A DNA stretch of 64,000 nt from Bradyrhizobium sp. CB82. GTDB lineage: Bacteria; Pseudomonadota; Alphaproteobacteria; Rhizobiales; Xanthobacteraceae. The notes under the pieces were generated by a model that was not told where the DNA came from, did no database searches, and saw only the letters and a program-made list of their open reading frames with translations. The stretch spans positions 558,001 to 622,000 of the forward strand of contig NZ_CP121651.1 in assembly GCF_029714405.1 (NCBI RefSeq), given 5' to 3'. Of this stretch, positions 1 to 9,336 are shown piece after piece. Within the stretch, counting starts at the first letter, position 1. Every line of letters begins with the position of its first letter. The position numbers and the translations under genes were made by a program.

Positions 1-168
1 CTTCTAGTCCTAATCCTGGAACCTGAATAGCCCCCCGGGGGTGCGTGGGGGTACACCAAAGTTTACGCGCGCTGACATGGATCGCCTCCCGTCAGACGGG
101 CTGGTCGACTTGGCTGAAGTTCCATCCACGGACTGGCTCGATCGCTGCTGAGTAACACGTCAATCAGC

Positions 169-384
169 TTAGGCACTCAACTCGCGTTCAATCTCAGCAA
201 CCGACCGAGCCAATGCCTTGGCTGCATCATCGCGCGAGGCCTTTTCGGCGCGCCGCTCGTAGTCATCGGCTAGGGCCTTGAGATGACCCGCAACCGCTCC
301 GTCGGTCATGGTTTGGGCGGCAGAGAACAAGGTCTGCGCCGTTTTGAGATATTGCTTGCCTCGTGGCGAGATCCGAAAGGTCAT
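169..384 (-). CDS. small hypothetical protein (71 aa)
   Basis: Short, charged, largely helical protein that I do not recognise. The start is taken at the ATG at 384, because it overlaps the stop of the upstream gene as ATGA, a usual sign of translational coupling. The alternative start at 462 would add 26 residues, and those are encoded by an 18-bp tandem repeat (MVELAA twice). The middle contains an alternating charged/hydrophobic helix (LKALADDYERRAEKASRDDAAKAL). It has no Cys, signal peptide or membrane segment. It is probably co-transcribed with the Cys-rich gene just upstream. Function unknown. Confidence 0.5.
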   Translation of the reverse strand: MTFRISPRGKQYLKTAQTLFSAAQTMTDGAVAGHLKALADDYERRAEKASRDDAAKALARSVAEIERELSA

Positions 385-614
385 GACGTCCTCGCGTGGT
401 TCTCTGGAAGTTGGTCGACGGGGATTTGCAGCCAATTCAACCATTGCAGCCAATTCAACCAATTGCGGTCACTTTGGCGGCGAGCTGTGAAGTGATTGAC
501 GCACTTCCTGGAACAAAGCGGGGTCCGCCATGAATAGTGCCGGACCAAGCCGAACTTGCCATCACAAACCGCGCATCGCGTTGTTTTGCCAAGACCTTCG
601 GAGCTGTGGGGCAT
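381..614 (-). CDS. small Cys-rich zinc-finger-like protein (77 aa)
   Basis: The core reads CAVCDGKFGLVRHYSWRTPL followed by CSRKC, giving two Cys pairs (CxxC and CxxxC) about 20 residues apart, as in small treble-clef or MYM/FCS-type zinc knuckles. A GAGGAGG ribosome site lies upstream of the ATG at 614. The protein is clearly paralogous to the gene at 46923-47108 (shared CxxCxGKFGL(V/I)R.Y.WRT.LCSRKC). Its C-terminus is extended by a WLNWLQ repeat coming from a DNA tandem repeat, where the paralogue ends in WLRWLRAA. Zinc binding is inferred. A role as a regulator or adaptor is possible but unproven. Confidence 0.62.
   Translation of the reverse strand: MPHSSEGLGKTTRCAVCDGKFGLVRHYSWRTPLCSRKCVNHFTARRQSDRNWLNWLQWLNWLQIPVDQLPENHARTS
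426..461. repeat. two perfect 18-bp tandem repeats
   Basis: The unit TTGCAGCCAATTCAACCA occurs twice in direct succession. On the minus strand it encodes the LQWLNW-type repeat at the C-terminus of the Cys-rich protein. In another frame it encodes MVELAA twice. Confidence 0.9.
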
Positions 615-1002
615 GGTTGCCTCCTCTTGCTGCTCGTTGGCTCACGTCATGAACGTGGGAATTTCCGATGCACAGAGTTAAGACGGATCGCGATCATCGG
701 CTCAATTGAGCCCAAGTCGACGTCGGGTGTCTGAAGGGCGCACGAACGTGATACGAAGGCTTATGGCGCCCGATATCTAGCGCCAGAGATCGTTGAACAA
801 TGGTCTACTGCCTGCGTTTCGTGCCGGTCAAAGCCGAGACATCGGGCCTCAGGCAGGAAAATGCCTATTTGCCATAAGCCAAAGTTTACGGGGCACCGGC
901 ACCGTACTGGTGGCATTCTCGCTCATAACGAACAATCCCAGGCGGAGCGTCAGCACAGGCTGCCCGAACGCACGACGGGCTCTGCCAATGGCCACAGGCG
1001 GC
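615..1002. other. non-coding interval, probable divergent promoter region
   Basis: This 388-bp stretch separates the minus-strand Cys-rich operon from the plus-strand response regulator. An open frame runs into the regulator from 793, but its first 70 codons show no family resemblance and lie before the obvious receiver-domain start. No tRNA, terminator or canonical sigma54 site was found on reading it. Confidence 0.4.
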
Positions 1003-1395
1003 ATGATGAAAAAGTTATTGGTTTCGGTCGTCGATGATGATCAGTTCTTTCGTGAGTCCATGTGCAGGCTCATGAGATCGTTGGGCTACACGGCCGACTT
1101 CTTCCCGTCTGCAGCCGATTTTCTCGCTTCCCCGCGGCTTGCCGAGACGGCCTGCCTGATCACCGACGTCCATATGCCTGCTATGACTGGATACGAACTT
1201 CACCAGCGGCTCATTGATACGGACCACGCGATTCCGACAATTCTTGTGACCGCCTTTCCCAATGACATTGATCGGGCCAGAGCCTTGAACGATGGAATCG
1301 TGTGCTACCTGCGCAAGCCGGTGGATGAGGAGCATCTCACGCAATGCGTTCGCGACGCCCTCAAGTCCGCGGGCTCGCATGAGGAGGAGTCGTGA
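1003..1395 (+). CDS. single-domain response regulator (130 aa)
   Basis: Receiver domain only. It has the acidic pair in VVDDDQ, the phospho-acceptor Asp in CLITDVHMPAMTG, the conserved Thr in ILVTAFP and the Lys in CYLRKPVD. There is no output domain after residue about 120, so it is of the CheY/Spo0F or truncated FixJ type. Start chosen at MMKKLLVSVVDDDQ (1003 or 1006), where the domain begins. It converges on the giant sensor kinase and the two 3' ends overlap by 35 bp. The likely role is phospho-acceptor for that kinase, inferred from adjacency. Confidence 0.88.
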   Translation: MMKKLLVSVVDDDQFFRESMCRLMRSLGYTADFFPSAADFLASPRLAETACLITDVHMPAMTGYELHQRLIDTDHAIPTILVTAFPNDIDRARALNDGIVCYLRKPVDEEHLTQCVRDALKSAGSHEEES

Positions 1396-4300
1396 ACTCT
1401 GCTTGGGCGCCGGGCAAGGTGAACTGAAAGGCAGCGCCGCGAGGCTCATTGACTTCCGCCCATAGCTTGCCGCCATGAGCATCGATGATGGAGCGGCATA
1501 TCGACAGCCCCATGCCGGTTCCACTGGACTTTGTGGTATAGAAGGCGTCGAAGACCTGATCGAGATGCGCCGAATCAATGCCAGGACCGGTATCGCGCAC
1601 GGCCACGCGGACGCCTGCCAGGTCTCGTTCGGTGGCGACCAACAGATCTCTCGCGCCCTCCTCGACCAACGCCATAGCCTCGGCCGCATTCAGAATCAGG
1701 TTGAGCAAGACTTGTTGCAACTGGACGCGATCTCCCAGAACCGGATCCAGTCCATCCGATAGGCGAGTCTGGACCGAAACGCCATTCCGGTTTGTCAAGC
1801 TTCGCGCCAGTACGATCACCTCATTGATCGCCGCGTTAAGATCGAAACGTTCCTTTCGCGGCGGCGCCTTTTTGATCTGATCGCGGATGCGGTCGATGAT
1901 ATCCCGGGCCCGGTCCGTATCACCAACGACACAGGCAAGCGCCTCCCTGACTTCGTCTAAATCCGGCGGCTGCATCTTCATGAAATTCTGGGCCGCCCGG
2001 GCGTTGTTGCGCGCGCTGGCGATCGGCTGCGTTATTTCGTGCGAGAGCGAGGCGGCCAATTCTCCCATAACGCCCACGCGATTCATGCGGGCGAAGTCCG
2101 CCTGCATCTGCTGCAAGCGCGCCAGCGCGTGGTTGCGATCCTCAATGTCCGTCAGCAGAACGTACCAGCGGACAATACGCCCGCTGTCGTCGCGAACAGG
2201 AATGCCGCGGTTGTCAAACCAGCGATATTCGCCGTCGAAGCGGCGCAGGCGCTGTTCGATCTGATAGGAAATCCCCGAAGCGATCGATTTCGCTAAAACT
2301 TCGGCGACGTGAGGAAGATCTTCGGGATGTATGGTTCCGTTTGTCCCCCAGTTCCTCAGTTCTTCAAGTGACTGGCCGCAATACTCGAGAATTTGGCGAT
2401 TGACCGCTTCGACCTCACCATTCGGGGCCAACACTCCAACGAGACCAGGTATTCCGTCGATCGCCGAGCGCAAATTTCGCTCGCTTTCACGCAATGCCTC
2501 CTGGGCGCGAATAATCGCCGTCGCGTCGGTGCCGGTACCGCGATAGCCGAGGAATTCGCCGCCGGCGTCAAACACGGGCTTGCCACTGGCCCTCACATAC
2601 ATCGGGGAACCGTCGTAGCCGGCGGCGAGATAGACGAAGTCGCGGAACGGCTCGTGTGAGTCCATGGTGGCCTGGATCTTCCGCCACTTTTCCGGTTCGG
2701 TCTCCAGGTCGAGGGCCCGCTCCCAGGCTGCGGTGCCAAGCCGAGCCGAAGGGCTGGAGCCGAACGCATTCGGGCTCAGCATCGTTAATTTGTGGTCTGG
2801 GCCCATTTCCCAAAGCCAGTCGGACGCGGTTTCGGCGTAGTCGCGGAACCTTTCTTCGCTCTCGCGCAGTGCGTTTTCGGCGCGCTTGCGCTCGGTCAAA
2901 TCCAGTACAAATGCGATGCCTTTATCTCTTTGCTCGTTGAAAGCCGTGTAGCCGATCAGCACGGAAACGCGGCTGCCATCCTTTCGAAAGTACTCCTTCT
3001 CGAAGGGTTGCACCACGCCGGTCGCTATCAATTCTTCCAGCGCGCTTGCGGTGCGGTCACGCCATTCGGGCGGAGTCAGTTCGGTCCAGCGCGCGTCGCC
3101 TGAAACGAAGTCGTCACGACTAAATCCAACGATACGGAGAAACGCGTCATTGGCTTCAAAAATTCGGCCTTCGGTATCGGCAACGATGATCCCAATGATG
3201 TTGGCGTCGACAAGACGCCGGATCTTGCCTTCGCGATCTGCGAGGTCGTGATAGAGCCGCGAATTTTCAAGCGAGATGGCAGCTTGCGACGCAAGCACCT
3301 CCAGCAGGGTGACGCGATCAGGCGTGAAAACGTTCGGCGCCTGATTGTTCTCAAGATAAAGAATACCGATCAGCTTGTCCTGACAAATCAATGGCAAACA
3401 GAGAATGGAACGAGCCCGGCTCCGAAGGACATAAGGATCGGCAGAAAACGCATTCTGAGAAGAGGCATCATCGAGAATCAGGCGCTCATGGGTGCGCGCT
3501 GCGTGTCGAACGAGTGACTCCGGAAAGCTGGCTGCGTTGTTGGGACCTTCCCCCATATGAACTGTTACATGGTCGCCACTCGCCAACGCTTCCGCTTGTA
3601 TCTGCAACATATCCCCTTGCGGAACGATCAAGAGACCTCGCTCGGCGCCAGCGTGCTCGATGGCGGCTCGCAAGAGCCTGTTGATGAGCCTTTCCAGAAC
3701 CATCTCGCCGGAGAGGGCTTGCGAGAGTTCGATGATGGTTTTGAGATCGAGATATTCGACCGGCGCTTCGATCGTGCCCGTTGAGCCGGGTGCGCGCTGG
3801 CCCTGCCTCAGCCACGGATGGAGCTGGTCGAGTTGCCGCACCTTTCCGTCGGCTCCCCATCGTCGATAGCGGTCCCGTGCGTTTTGAAGATAAAGGTGCG
3901 CGACCTCATCGAATCCGCGCGTCGCGTAAAGACGGGCCGCCAGCTCATAGGCAATCGCTTCATCGTGGACGAAGCCGTTTGCACGCGCCACCACGATAGC
4001 CCGCTCGTAAAGGTCCATGGCTTCGAGCGAGCGTCCCTCGACGCGTGCAATTTCTGCGCCGACCAGCGTTGCACGACCCTCAAAATTCTCCGGACAATTC
4101 GCCGCCCAGGCCCGAAGCTGCTGCTCATGCCCCCGAAGCGCTTCCTGATGTTTGGCGTATGGGTCGGGACCCACGGGTTCGCACCGTGCAGCGCGGCACA
4201 GGCCGGCATAGAAATGCCATTCCGCCGCCTCGACGGGAAAGAGAGACAGCGCCGCCGAGGTCGCATACCATGTCTCCACCTTCGCCGCTGCCTCCATCGC

Positions 4301-7300
4301 TGACGCATAGTCACCGGCAAAGAAGCGCGCCTGGAGCTTTCGGATCCAGTAGAAACATTCCAGGAAGACGCGAGAGGGTTGACCGGTAATGCGCTCCTCG
4401 AAGGAGCGCTCCGTGAATCCACCATCGTCGAGCGAGCCGAATTTAGCGGTTCTTCCGCGCAGCGTTCGGGCGAGCGCGAGCGGCGCGGAAAGTCTGTCGA
4501 GGAAGAAGCCGAACCTCTGCACGAATTCCAATGCGTCGCCGATTTCGCGCTCGAATTGGTCGAGTGGATGGCCCATGGCAAGGAGGATGCTACTGAGACC
4601 CCTGGAGGCGAGTGAGGCGTACGTCGGGTCGGCGTGATCCTTCGCCATCTCGAAAGCACGACGTGACGGCTCGATACCCTCGCTCAGCGGTCGCGTCCAC
4701 GGAACTACAACCGCGAAGGCGACATAGGTCCGTTCCCCAAAGTACGTCATTCCACGGCGTTCGAGCAGATCGCAGGCCAACTTTCCAAATCGATAGCCTT
4801 CAGCGTACTGGCCGAAGCGGGGGCCCGCGATCATGGCCGTTGCAACATAGTTCAACAGGGATCCTGCGCTGTTGCCGTGCTCCACGCTAAGATTGACGGC
4901 CTTGCAGGCACTGAGTGCGTATAAGTTCTTGTCGGTGTAAAGGGCCGCTAGAACCAGACTGGTAATCACGTCGAGCGTCGCCCGGGCTTCCGGATCCTGC
5001 ATCGGCGTCAGGTCAACGAGACTCTCAATCGTACGATGTCCGAGCAATGACCAGATGCGTTCGTACTCGTTGCGCGCCTCCAACTCGGTGGGATGGGCTG
5101 ACCAATCAACACCCACATGCCGCAAGCATTCCAGCGCGACCCCCACCGCCCTTTCGCCTGCCCCAAGCGCAATGTTCAGATCCGCCCGCCGGTGTGCCAC
5201 GGCGCATCGTTGGACCGAGCCGACAGTGCGCGTTGCCAGCGCAACCAACCGCTTCTCGGCCCCCTGCAGGTCGCCGGCATAGACCTCGCAGTCCGCCCGG
5301 TGCAACTCCAATTCAAAGGCGAGCTCCTGCCGGCGCTCCCACGCGTCCTCCGGCAGCAGCGCCGCGCCGGCGATAAAATACGTCAGCGCGGAGGCATAAG
5401 CCGACGACGCTTTGGCGCGCTTGCCAGCGGTCAGGTTCAGTTCTGCAAGATGCCCGCATTCGTCCTGTGACGTGATCAGCGCCGCACCGCGGTTGAGCTG
5501 GCTGACGATGTCGAAGATTGCCTCGTCGCGCTTTTCCGGTGGTGTGTGCGCCAGCAGCAGCCGGCCGATTGTCAGATGCGTCCCCGCGCGCGCCTTTTCC
5601 GGTATCAGCGCGTAGGCGGCTTCCTGTACCCGGTCGTGAACAAACTTGTAGGAGTGATCAAGATGCTCGATTGACTGTTGGCGGAAAGCATCTATGAGAG
5701 ACGCGTGCATCTGTTCCTCGGGCATGTCCAGAACGATCGAGAGCAACGGGACGTCGGCGGTGTTGCCGAGGCAAGCGAGCCGCTGTAACACGTTCTGCGT
5801 ATTGAGCGGCAGTCGCGTCAGCCTTCCGACCAGTAGCTCCACAACGTTGTCGGTATATCGCTTGGCCTGGATGGCGCCAATATTCCAAGACCACCGCGCC
5901 CGTTCGTGATCGAAGATCAGGAGACCCTCGTCGGCAAGGGCGTGAAGAAATTGGATCACAAAGAACGGATTTCCATCGGTCTTGGCGTGCACCAGCTGTG
6001 CGAGCAGAGCGGCCTGTGCCACTTCGCAACGGAGCGAGTCGGCGACAAGTCCTCCCACATCTTCGGCTCTTAGCGGAGCAAGCTTGATATCCTGCACCCT
6101 TCCGGTTGCCCGGATCACCTCCAGCTTTCGCATCAGAGGATGCGTTGTCGTGACTTCGTTATCGCGGAAGGCACCGATGAGGAAAAGATTGCGGAGTTCG
6201 GACTGGTTCAACAGATCTTGCATGAGATCGAGCGTCGCTGCGTCGAGCCATTGCAAGTCATCGAGAAAGAGTGCCAGCGGATGTTCAGGCCGAGCGAAGA
6301 CACCGATGAACTGCCGAAATATCAGCTGAAAGCGCCGTTGCGCGTCTTGTGGCGGAAGCTCCGGTACCGGCATTGGCTCCCCAATGATGAGCTTCAGTTC
6401 AGGAACGAGATCCACAATCAGGCCTGCGTTCGCTCCCAGGGCTTCCCGCAGGGCATCGCGCCAAGGCGCAAGGTCGGGTTCGCTTTTGCCAAGGAGGGGC
6501 CGGATCAGGTTCTGAAACGCTTGTGCCAGCGTCGAGTAGGGAATGTCACGTTTGCGCTGATCGAACTTGCCCGACGCGAAAAGACCGCGCGGCGGAACCA
6601 GCACCGGCTGAAGCTCGTTGACGACCGAGGATTTGCCCACCCCGGAGTAGCCCGAGACTAGAATCAATTCCGGAGCGCCACCGTTGACGATCCGATCGAA
6701 CGCGGCGAGCAAAGTTCCGACCTCACCTTGGCGGCCGTAGAGCTTCTCCGGGATCAGGAGACGGTCGGACGTGTCGTGCTCGCCGAGTGGAAAATCGTCG
6801 ATCCGGCCTCTCGCCTCCAATTCGATCAAGCAGCTGCCAAGGTCGTGTTCGAGGCCACGCGCCGTTTGATAGCGGTCTTCGGCCCTCTTCGCGAGCAGCT
6901 TCATGGCGATCGTCGACACCGCGCGGGGAATTTCATTCAATCGCTCGCTAGGCGCCACCGGTCGCCTGGCGAGATGGCAGTGCACCCATTCCATCGGATC
7001 CGTGGCCGTAAATGGCAAAGTACCGGTGAGCATTTGATAGAAAGTGACGCCAAGCGCGTACAGATCGCTCCGCGAATCGATTGACCGATTCATCCGCCCG
7101 GTCTGCTCGGGGGCCATGTAAGCCAGCGTGCCGGCGATCGTCTCGGGAGGGTGAGGCGGCTGGCGCTGCCGCGCGAAGCGCGAGGCGATGCAGAACCCGG
7201 TCAACCGCACCTCGCCGGTTGCGTCGTCGAGCAGGATGTTGGCCGGCTTGATGTCTTTATGGACTAGCCCACGCTGGTGAAGTCTGCCGACAGCGACGGA

Positions 7301-7657
7301 GATAGCGATAGCGAGACGCAGGAAGCGTCCGATCTCCATCGGTACGCCGAGTAGCCGATCAACCGGCTCGCCGCCCTCGTCTTCGAGCACCAACAGAGTT
7401 TGGCCGGCGTCGCGTACGAGGTCCAGCGGGCGCACCGCCCATGCTCTATCGAGTTCGTCCTTGAGTTCGTATTCGTGCGTGAAGCGATCGAGACATGCCC
7501 GCGATGGGTAGTCGGCGGTCGGAGCAACGAGTAGCACGGCGCGCCGCTTGCCTTCTTCGTCCACTCGCCAACCGCGGCGACAGCTGCGTTCACCGTCCTC
7601 CCACAAGACCTGAGAGTCGCCGTCCGCGTGCCCAACTTTTGGTGAATGCTCCACCAT
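1361..7657 (-). CDS. giant Ser/Thr kinase - ATPase - GAF - PAS - histidine kinase sensor (2098 aa)
   Basis: Domain order from the N-terminus: a protein-kinase domain (about 20-285, HKDIKPAN near residue 132), an AAA/signal-transduction ATPase (GYSGVGKSS Walker A near 335, LALFLDDLQW Walker B), a long helical TPR-like middle, GAF (about 1305-1475), three PAS domains (about 1478-1850), HisKA with SLSHEITQP near 1872, and HATPase with DTGPGID near 2022 and GTGMGLSICR. The kinase DFG triad reads GFC (LTGFCIAS), so Ser/Thr phosphotransfer may be weak or lost. The histidine kinase looks intact. No membrane segment is evident, so it is probably a cytosolic sensor. GGAGG precedes the ATG. The convergent response regulator is the obvious partner. 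Confidence 0.9.
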   Translation of the reverse strand: MVEHSPKVGHADGDSQVLWEDGERSCRRGWRVDEEGKRRAVLLVAPTADYPSRACLDRFTHEYELKDELDRAWAVRPLDLVRDAGQTLLVLEDEGGEPVDRLLGVPMEIGRFLRLAIAISVAVGRLHQRGLVHKDIKPANILLDDATGEVRLTGFCIASRFARQRQPPHPPETIAGTLAYMAPEQTGRMNRSIDSRSDLYALGVTFYQMLTGTLPFTATDPMEWVHCHLARRPVAPSERLNEIPRAVSTIAMKLLAKRAEDRYQTARGLEHDLGSCLIELEARGRIDDFPLGEHDTSDRLLIPEKLYGRQGEVGTLLAAFDRIVNGGAPELILVSGYSGVGKSSVVNELQPVLVPPRGLFASGKFDQRKRDIPYSTLAQAFQNLIRPLLGKSEPDLAPWRDALREALGANAGLIVDLVPELKLIIGEPMPVPELPPQDAQRRFQLIFRQFIGVFARPEHPLALFLDDLQWLDAATLDLMQDLLNQSELRNLFLIGAFRDNEVTTTHPLMRKLEVIRATGRVQDIKLAPLRAEDVGGLVADSLRCEVAQAALLAQLVHAKTDGNPFFVIQFLHALADEGLLIFDHERARWSWNIGAIQAKRYTDNVVELLVGRLTRLPLNTQNVLQRLACLGNTADVPLLSIVLDMPEEQMHASLIDAFRQQSIEHLDHSYKFVHDRVQEAAYALIPEKARAGTHLTIGRLLLAHTPPEKRDEAIFDIVSQLNRGAALITSQDECGHLAELNLTAGKRAKASSAYASALTYFIAGAALLPEDAWERRQELAFELELHRADCEVYAGDLQGAEKRLVALATRTVGSVQRCAVAHRRADLNIALGAGERAVGVALECLRHVGVDWSAHPTELEARNEYERIWSLLGHRTIESLVDLTPMQDPEARATLDVITSLVLAALYTDKNLYALSACKAVNLSVEHGNSAGSLLNYVATAMIAGPRFGQYAEGYRFGKLACDLLERRGMTYFGERTYVAFAVVVPWTRPLSEGIEPSRRAFEMAKDHADPTYASLASRGLSSILLAMGHPLDQFEREIGDALEFVQRFGFFLDRLSAPLALARTLRGRTAKFGSLDDGGFTERSFEERITGQPSRVFLECFYWIRKLQARFFAGDYASAMEAAAKVETWYATSAALSLFPVEAAEWHFYAGLCRAARCEPVGPDPYAKHQEALRGHEQQLRAWAANCPENFEGRATLVGAEIARVEGRSLEAMDLYERAIVVARANGFVHDEAIAYELAARLYATRGFDEVAHLYLQNARDRYRRWGADGKVRQLDQLHPWLRQGQRAPGSTGTIEAPVEYLDLKTIIELSQALSGEMVLERLINRLLRAAIEHAGAERGLLIVPQGDMLQIQAEALASGDHVTVHMGEGPNNAASFPESLVRHAARTHERLILDDASSQNAFSADPYVLRSRARSILCLPLICQDKLIGILYLENNQAPNVFTPDRVTLLEVLASQAAISLENSRLYHDLADREGKIRRLVDANIIGIIVADTEGRIFEANDAFLRIVGFSRDDFVSGDARWTELTPPEWRDRTASALEELIATGVVQPFEKEYFRKDGSRVSVLIGYTAFNEQRDKGIAFVLDLTERKRAENALRESEERFRDYAETASDWLWEMGPDHKLTMLSPNAFGSSPSARLGTAAWERALDLETEPEKWRKIQATMDSHEPFRDFVYLAAGYDGSPMYVRASGKPVFDAGGEFLGYRGTGTDATAIIRAQEALRESERNLRSAIDGIPGLVGVLAPNGEVEAVNRQILEYCGQSLEELRNWGTNGTIHPEDLPHVAEVLAKSIASGISYQIEQRLRRFDGEYRWFDNRGIPVRDDSGRIVRWYVLLTDIEDRNHALARLQQMQADFARMNRVGVMGELAASLSHEITQPIASARNNARAAQNFMKMQPPDLDEVREALACVVGDTDRARDIIDRIRDQIKKAPPRKERFDLNAAINEVIVLARSLTNRNGVSVQTRLSDGLDPVLGDRVQLQQVLLNLILNAAEAMALVEEGARDLLVATERDLAGVRVAVRDTGPGIDSAHLDQVFDAFYTTKSSGTGMGLSICRSIIDAHGGKLWAEVNEPRGAAFQFTLPGAQAEFTTPPHASPRT

Positions 7658-7794
7658 TTGCGAGCCTCCGGCATTCGAACTCGAAATTAAACTCGATCAG
7701 CCAAGCTTGACGTGCGCCACAGGCGCGGCCTCCTTCTGGCACGCCATAAATCGTACCCGATCGGCCAGGAAATGCCAGCCAGCTCGCCTTCTCA

Positions 7795-7830
7795 TTAGCA
7801 GCGATTTGGCGCGATTTGCCGAGCTTTACT
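7795..7830 (+). promoter_or_regulatory. 36-bp motif with 10-bp direct repeat, copy 1
   Basis: Contains GCGATTTGGC directly followed by GCGATTTGCC, then GAGCTTTACT, preceded by TTAGCA. It aligns without gaps to sites at 18200-18235 and 23822-23857. All three are on the plus strand, upstream of the first gene of a co-directional operon. Here it lies about 155 bp before the ATG at 7987. The one-helical-turn direct repeat suggests a tandem regulator-binding site. It is not a standard sigma54 promoter, because the GG-GC spacing is 8 bp rather than 10. Confidence 0.6.
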
Positions 7831-7986
7831 GGCGTCGGGAACGTGTGCGGGCCAATTAGAAGCCGATCGCGGGCACGACGTCCCACGATGGCAACTCAAC
7901 CCCGCAGCCGTGCGCCAATCGGCCGGTGAGGCCAACAGTATTTTCGTAACGCACGAATCGAAGAGCATCGAAAGGATAATACAGCC

Positions 7987-8610
7987 ATGGCAACTCAAAC
8001 ACCGACCAGACCGCAGCATGACCAGACTGTCGAGACAAAGATCCAGCAGGTGCAGCAGATCTACGCCGATGCGCCGGAGTACGTGAAAACGGCGCTGAAG
8101 AATACACTCCCCTCGCTGAAGTCGCTGGGCTCGGAGGCGCAAACATCCCATGCAGAAAGTGCTGGCCGGATCGGAGTACGCCTCGGCAAGGTCTCGGAGT
8201 TGACTCTCATCAGCCCGTTCGCCCCCGGTGGAGCACAGCGGCTGCGCTCGCTGCTGCAGCTGCTGAATGGCAACTTCAGCGCGGGAGCGAAGGTCGGCAC
8301 TCTCCATAACATGCGTTTCGTCTTCCTGGACAACGACACGAAGCTTCTCTTCGCCACTGCCTACGACGGCCTGTGGGATCCCTATATCGAGGACTTCGCG
8401 ACCAAGATCCCCGATGAAATGGACATCATTTTCTCCGCCGCCGAAGGCTGGCCGGGAATTCGGAGTCCAAAGGTGAAGGATTGGATCGTCGCACACCAGA
8501 TCCCCGCTGAAGGCTGGTTTGTCGCTCATCCGGATCTGACGGTGGCGGAGACCGCACGCGTGAAGCGCACGGGTAAGGCGGTCGAAGGTTTTCTCGACAA
8601 GCTCGCCTGA
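7987..8610 (+). CDS. DyP-cluster small protein A, hypothetical (207 aa)
   Basis: Soluble protein without signal peptide. It is closely paralogous to the next gene: both open M(A)TKQT.TRPQ and share the signature MRFVFLDNDTKLLFATAYDG and a KVKDWI..(Q/Y)(I/V)PAEGW(F/Y)VA ending. The central block resembles a segment I associate with DyP-peroxidase-like dimeric alpha/beta-barrel proteins (inference, weak). First gene of the peroxidase operon, 156 bp downstream of the direct-repeat motif. It may be a partner, cargo or regulator of the peroxidase; the function is unknown. Confidence 0.8.
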   Translation: MATQTPTRPQHDQTVETKIQQVQQIYADAPEYVKTALKNTLPSLKSLGSEAQTSHAESAGRIGVRLGKVSELTLISPFAPGGAQRLRSLLQLLNGNFSAGAKVGTLHNMRFVFLDNDTKLLFATAYDGLWDPYIEDFATKIPDEMDIIFSAAEGWPGIRSPKVKDWIVAHQIPAEGWFVAHPDLTVAETARVKRTGKAVEGFLDKLA

Positions 8611-8655
8611 GCAAACCCACCACACCAAACCAAACACACGAAAAGGAGAACGGAT

Positions 8656-9270
8656 ATGACAAAGCAAACACTGACCAGACCGCAACAGGGCCAGACCATC
8701 GACCAGAAGATTCAGGTGCTCCGGCAGCTTTACGCCGACTCGCCGAGGGGGAAAACCGCGCTGGAGAACTCGATCCCATCGCTCAAGGAGCAGTTGGCGG
8801 GGGGATTGCGATATGAGAGCGCCGGCCGGGTCGGCCTTCGTCAAGGTAAGGTCTCGGAGCTCACCCTGATCTTCAACTTCGTGCCAGGCGGAGCGAAGCG
8901 ACTTCGCGGCCTGCTGCGGGCGCTGGAAGCCAACTTCAGCGCGGAGAAGGTGCTCACCGTCCACGACATGCGTTTTGTGTTCCTGGACAATGACACGAAG
9001 CTGCTCTTCGCCACCGCCTACGATGGCAATTCGTGGGACAGCTATCTCGACGAGTTCGCAACGAAGATTCCTGACGAGCTGGATCTGCTGTTCTCCGAAC
9101 TCGAGGAGTTTCCGGGGTTTCGCGCCCCCACAGTGAAAGACTGGATCGCTAAGTACCAGGTCCCGGCAGAAGGCTGGTACGTCGCAAATCCGAACCTGAC
9201 AGTGGCGGAGACCCGACGGCTCGAAAAGGTTGGCGGCGCCGTCGAGGAACTGCTCGACAAGGTCGGGTAG
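8656..9270 (+). CDS. DyP-cluster small protein B, paralogue of A (204 aa)
   Basis: Tandem duplicate of the preceding gene with the same domain length and the same FVFLDNDTKLLFATAYDG core, but clearly diverged (EELLDKVG versus EGFLDKLA at the end). A good AAGGAG site lies upstream of the ATG. The spacing to gene A is 45 bp. The old duplication with both copies kept suggests a heteromer or two related substrates. No catalytic motif is recognised. Confidence 0.8.
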   Translation: MTKQTLTRPQQGQTIDQKIQVLRQLYADSPRGKTALENSIPSLKEQLAGGLRYESAGRVGLRQGKVSELTLIFNFVPGGAKRLRGLLRALEANFSAEKVLTVHDMRFVFLDNDTKLLFATAYDGNSWDSYLDEFATKIPDELDLLFSELEEFPGFRAPTVKDWIAKYQVPAEGWYVANPNLTVAETRRLEKVGGAVEELLDKVG

Positions 9271-9294
9271 CCGCAGCGGCCAATCGTAGCCCGA

Positions 9295-9320
9295 GGTCCG
9301 GGCCAAAATCGGCCCGGACC
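9295..9320 (+). promoter_or_regulatory. perfect 10-bp stem-loop just before the DyP ribosome site
   Basis: GGTCCGGGCC and GGCCCGGACC form a perfect 10-bp stem around a 6-nt loop, followed by an A-tract and the GGAGG of the peroxidase gene. It lacks the U-tract of an intrinsic terminator in the operon direction. It is more likely an mRNA-stability, processing or attenuation element between protein B and the peroxidase. Confidence 0.7.
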
Positions 9321-9336
9321 AAAAAAGGAGGCAAGC

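Noticed and set aside
56..890. shared 12-mer CCAAAGTTTACG at 56 and 879
   Set aside because: A 12-bp match between two sites is expected by chance many times in 64 kb, and the flanks do not align.
1015..1689. minus-strand frame over the response regulator
   Set aside because: Antisense to a clear receiver domain; no motif and no ribosome site.
7801..7820. sigma54 promoter in the direct-repeat motif
   Set aside because: The GG and GC pairs are 8 bp apart, not 10, and copy 3 lacks the GG entirely.
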